A stretch of DNA of 64,000 nucleotides from Streptomyces polyasparticus (GTDB lineage: Bacteria; Actinomycetota; Actinomycetes; Streptomycetales; Streptomycetaceae): NCBI RefSeq assembly GCF_014493765.1, contig NZ_JACTVJ010000010.1:186001-250000 (forward strand), read 5' to 3'. Position numbers and translations under genes: made by a program. How positions within the stretch are numbered: the stretch's first letter is position 1; every line of letters begins with the position of its first letter. Positions 63,229-64,000 of this stretch are shown here, one piece after another. Below the pieces are notes generated by a model, which did not search any database, was not told where the DNA came from, and was given only the letters and a program-made list of their open reading frames with translations.

Positions 63229-64000
63229 TCAGTGTGAGTCGCGGGGCACCGCGTGTCCGCGGCAGCCGCGCAGGAAGTCGAAGTCGGCGCCGCGGTCGGC
63301 TCCTTCCACGTGCTGGGTGTACAACCAGGCGTATCCGCTGGTGTGCCGGGGGGCGGGCGGCTCCCATGCGGCACGCCGCCGCTCCAGCTCGGCGTCGTCC
63401 ACCTGCAGGTTCAGGGACCGCCCGGGTACGTCGAGGGTGATGGTGTCCCCGTCGCGTACGAGGGCCAGGGGGCCGCCGACCGCCGCTTCGGGGGCGACGT
63501 GGAGCACGACCGTGCCGTAACCGGTGCCGCTCATCCGGCCGTCGCAGACCCGCACCATGTCGGTGACGCCGGCCTTCAACAGCTTGGTGGGCAGAGGCAC
63601 GTTGGAGACCTCGGGCATGCCGGGGTAGCCCTTGGGGCCCGCGCCGCGGATGACGAGGACGGTGTTCTCGTCGACGTCGAGGTCCGGGTCGTCGCACACC
63701 GCGTGGTACGCCTCGGGGGAGTCGAAGACGCGGGCGGTGCCGGTGTGGGTGAGCAGGTGCGGTGAGGCGGCGGACTGCTTGATGACCGCGCCGTCGGGGC
63801 AGAGGTTGCCGTGCAGGACGGCGGTGCCCGAACCGGCGGCCTGGAACGGTGCGTCGACCGGGGTGATCACCTCGTCGCCGATGCGTTCGGCGTCCGCCAC
63901 GTTCTCGGCGAGCGTGCGCCCGGTCACGGTGAGTGCTTCCGCGTGCAGCAGCTTGGCGCGCACCAGCTCCTGGTGGACGGCGGGCAGGCCGCCCGCGTAA
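63229..64000 (-). CDS. IlvD/Edd family sugar-acid dehydratase, C-terminal part (5' end outside window)
   Basis: The frame is open to the right edge. The visible ~257 residues match the C-terminal half of the dehydratases: LCPDGAVIKQSAASPHL, VCDGRMSGTGYGTVVLHVAPEAAVGGPLALVRDGDTI, ending in a family-typical helix. The catalytic Cys/Ser region of the Fe-S cluster lies outside. This resembles L-arabinonate or D-xylonate dehydratase more than IlvD. With the FAH-type gene it probably breaks down a pentonic or hexonic acid. Confidence 0.88.
   Translation of the reverse strand, partial: YAGGLPAVHQELVRAKLLHAEALTVTGRTLAENVADAERIGDEVITPVDAPFQAAGSGTAVLHGNLCPDGAVIKQSAASPHLLTHTGTARVFDSPEAYHAVCDDPDLDVDENTVLVIRGAGPKGYPGMPEVSNVPLPTKLLKAGVTDMVRVCDGRMSGTGYGTVVLHVAPEAAVGGPLALVRDGDTITLDVPGRSLNLQVDDAELERRRAAWEPPAPRHTSGYAWLYTQHVEGADRGADFDFLRGCRGHAVPRDSH

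Overview
This is high-GC actinobacterial chromosome, almost certainly Streptomyces. Codon third positions are strongly GC-biased. The window carries lineage hallmarks: a DUF397 / DUF5753-XRE / HATPase trio, a subtilisin-inhibitor-like protein, F420-type and mycothiol-type enzyme families, a MurT-GatD pair, a ydaO (c-di-AMP) riboswitch ahead of an NlpC/P60 cell-wall hydrolase, and a parS-like 16-mer. From memory, and not checked here, the order purB - bio operon - urease - UvrA-like - CtaG - pfkA - GatD/MurT resembles part of the left arm of the S. coelicolor chromosome. No rRNA, tRNA, CRISPR array, intact insertion sequence or PKS/NRPS cluster was seen.

Layout: 1-8.5 kb holds a histidine phosphatase end, mug, purB, an SGNH hydrolase, an AhpD-like protein, two GNATs, a CNNM/CBS pair and an LLM oxidoreductase. 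8.5-12 kb is a MacB-type ABC exporter. 12.1-12.7 kb is a HicB-like antitoxin with a Fic-fold toxin behind a perfect palindrome, followed by a transposase relic. 13-19.6 kb has single metabolic and regulatory genes (NAD oxidoreductase, CGNR regulator, MOSC, AraC, methyltransferase, VOC, S41 peptidase, RibD-like). 19.7-24.3 kb is the biotin locus, bioB-bioA-bioD leftward and bioF divergent. 24.3-30.4 kb holds regulators (the DUF397/XRE/HATPase trio, a two-component system, LysR/LysE). 30.4-33.8 kb has the riboswitch-controlled NlpC/P60 gene, a ClpP paralogue, an orphan Phd antitoxin and a PHP hydrolase. 33.8-37.1 kb has two membrane proteins and a TetR.

37.1-41.7 kb is the urease operon ureABCFGD without ureE. 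41.8-51.8 kb contains YbaK, an acyltransferase, a plasmid-stabilisation-type protein, an SSI-like inhibitor, a UvrA2-type protein, a VOC protein, CtaG, pfkA and GatD/MurT. 52-64 kb holds peptide deformylase, TetR/acyl-CoA dehydrogenase with twin operators, methyltransferase, MmcQ-HhH protein, DUF4177, HAD and VOC proteins, SMI1, a DUF985 cupin, a candidate pair of tiny overlapping genes, glutathione peroxidase, a second acyl-CoA dehydrogenase, a VOC gene whose first codons appear flipped to the opposite strand, and a sugar-acid pair (FAH-type hydrolase plus IlvD/Edd dehydratase) running off the right edge.

Most genes are core or housekeeping-like. The less ordinary signals are the toxin pair with a decayed Fic motif, the parS-like site, the broken VOC gene, three minisatellites sitting on gene 3' ends, the Cys/His tail of BioB, and several tiny coupled ORFs that normal gene callers would miss.
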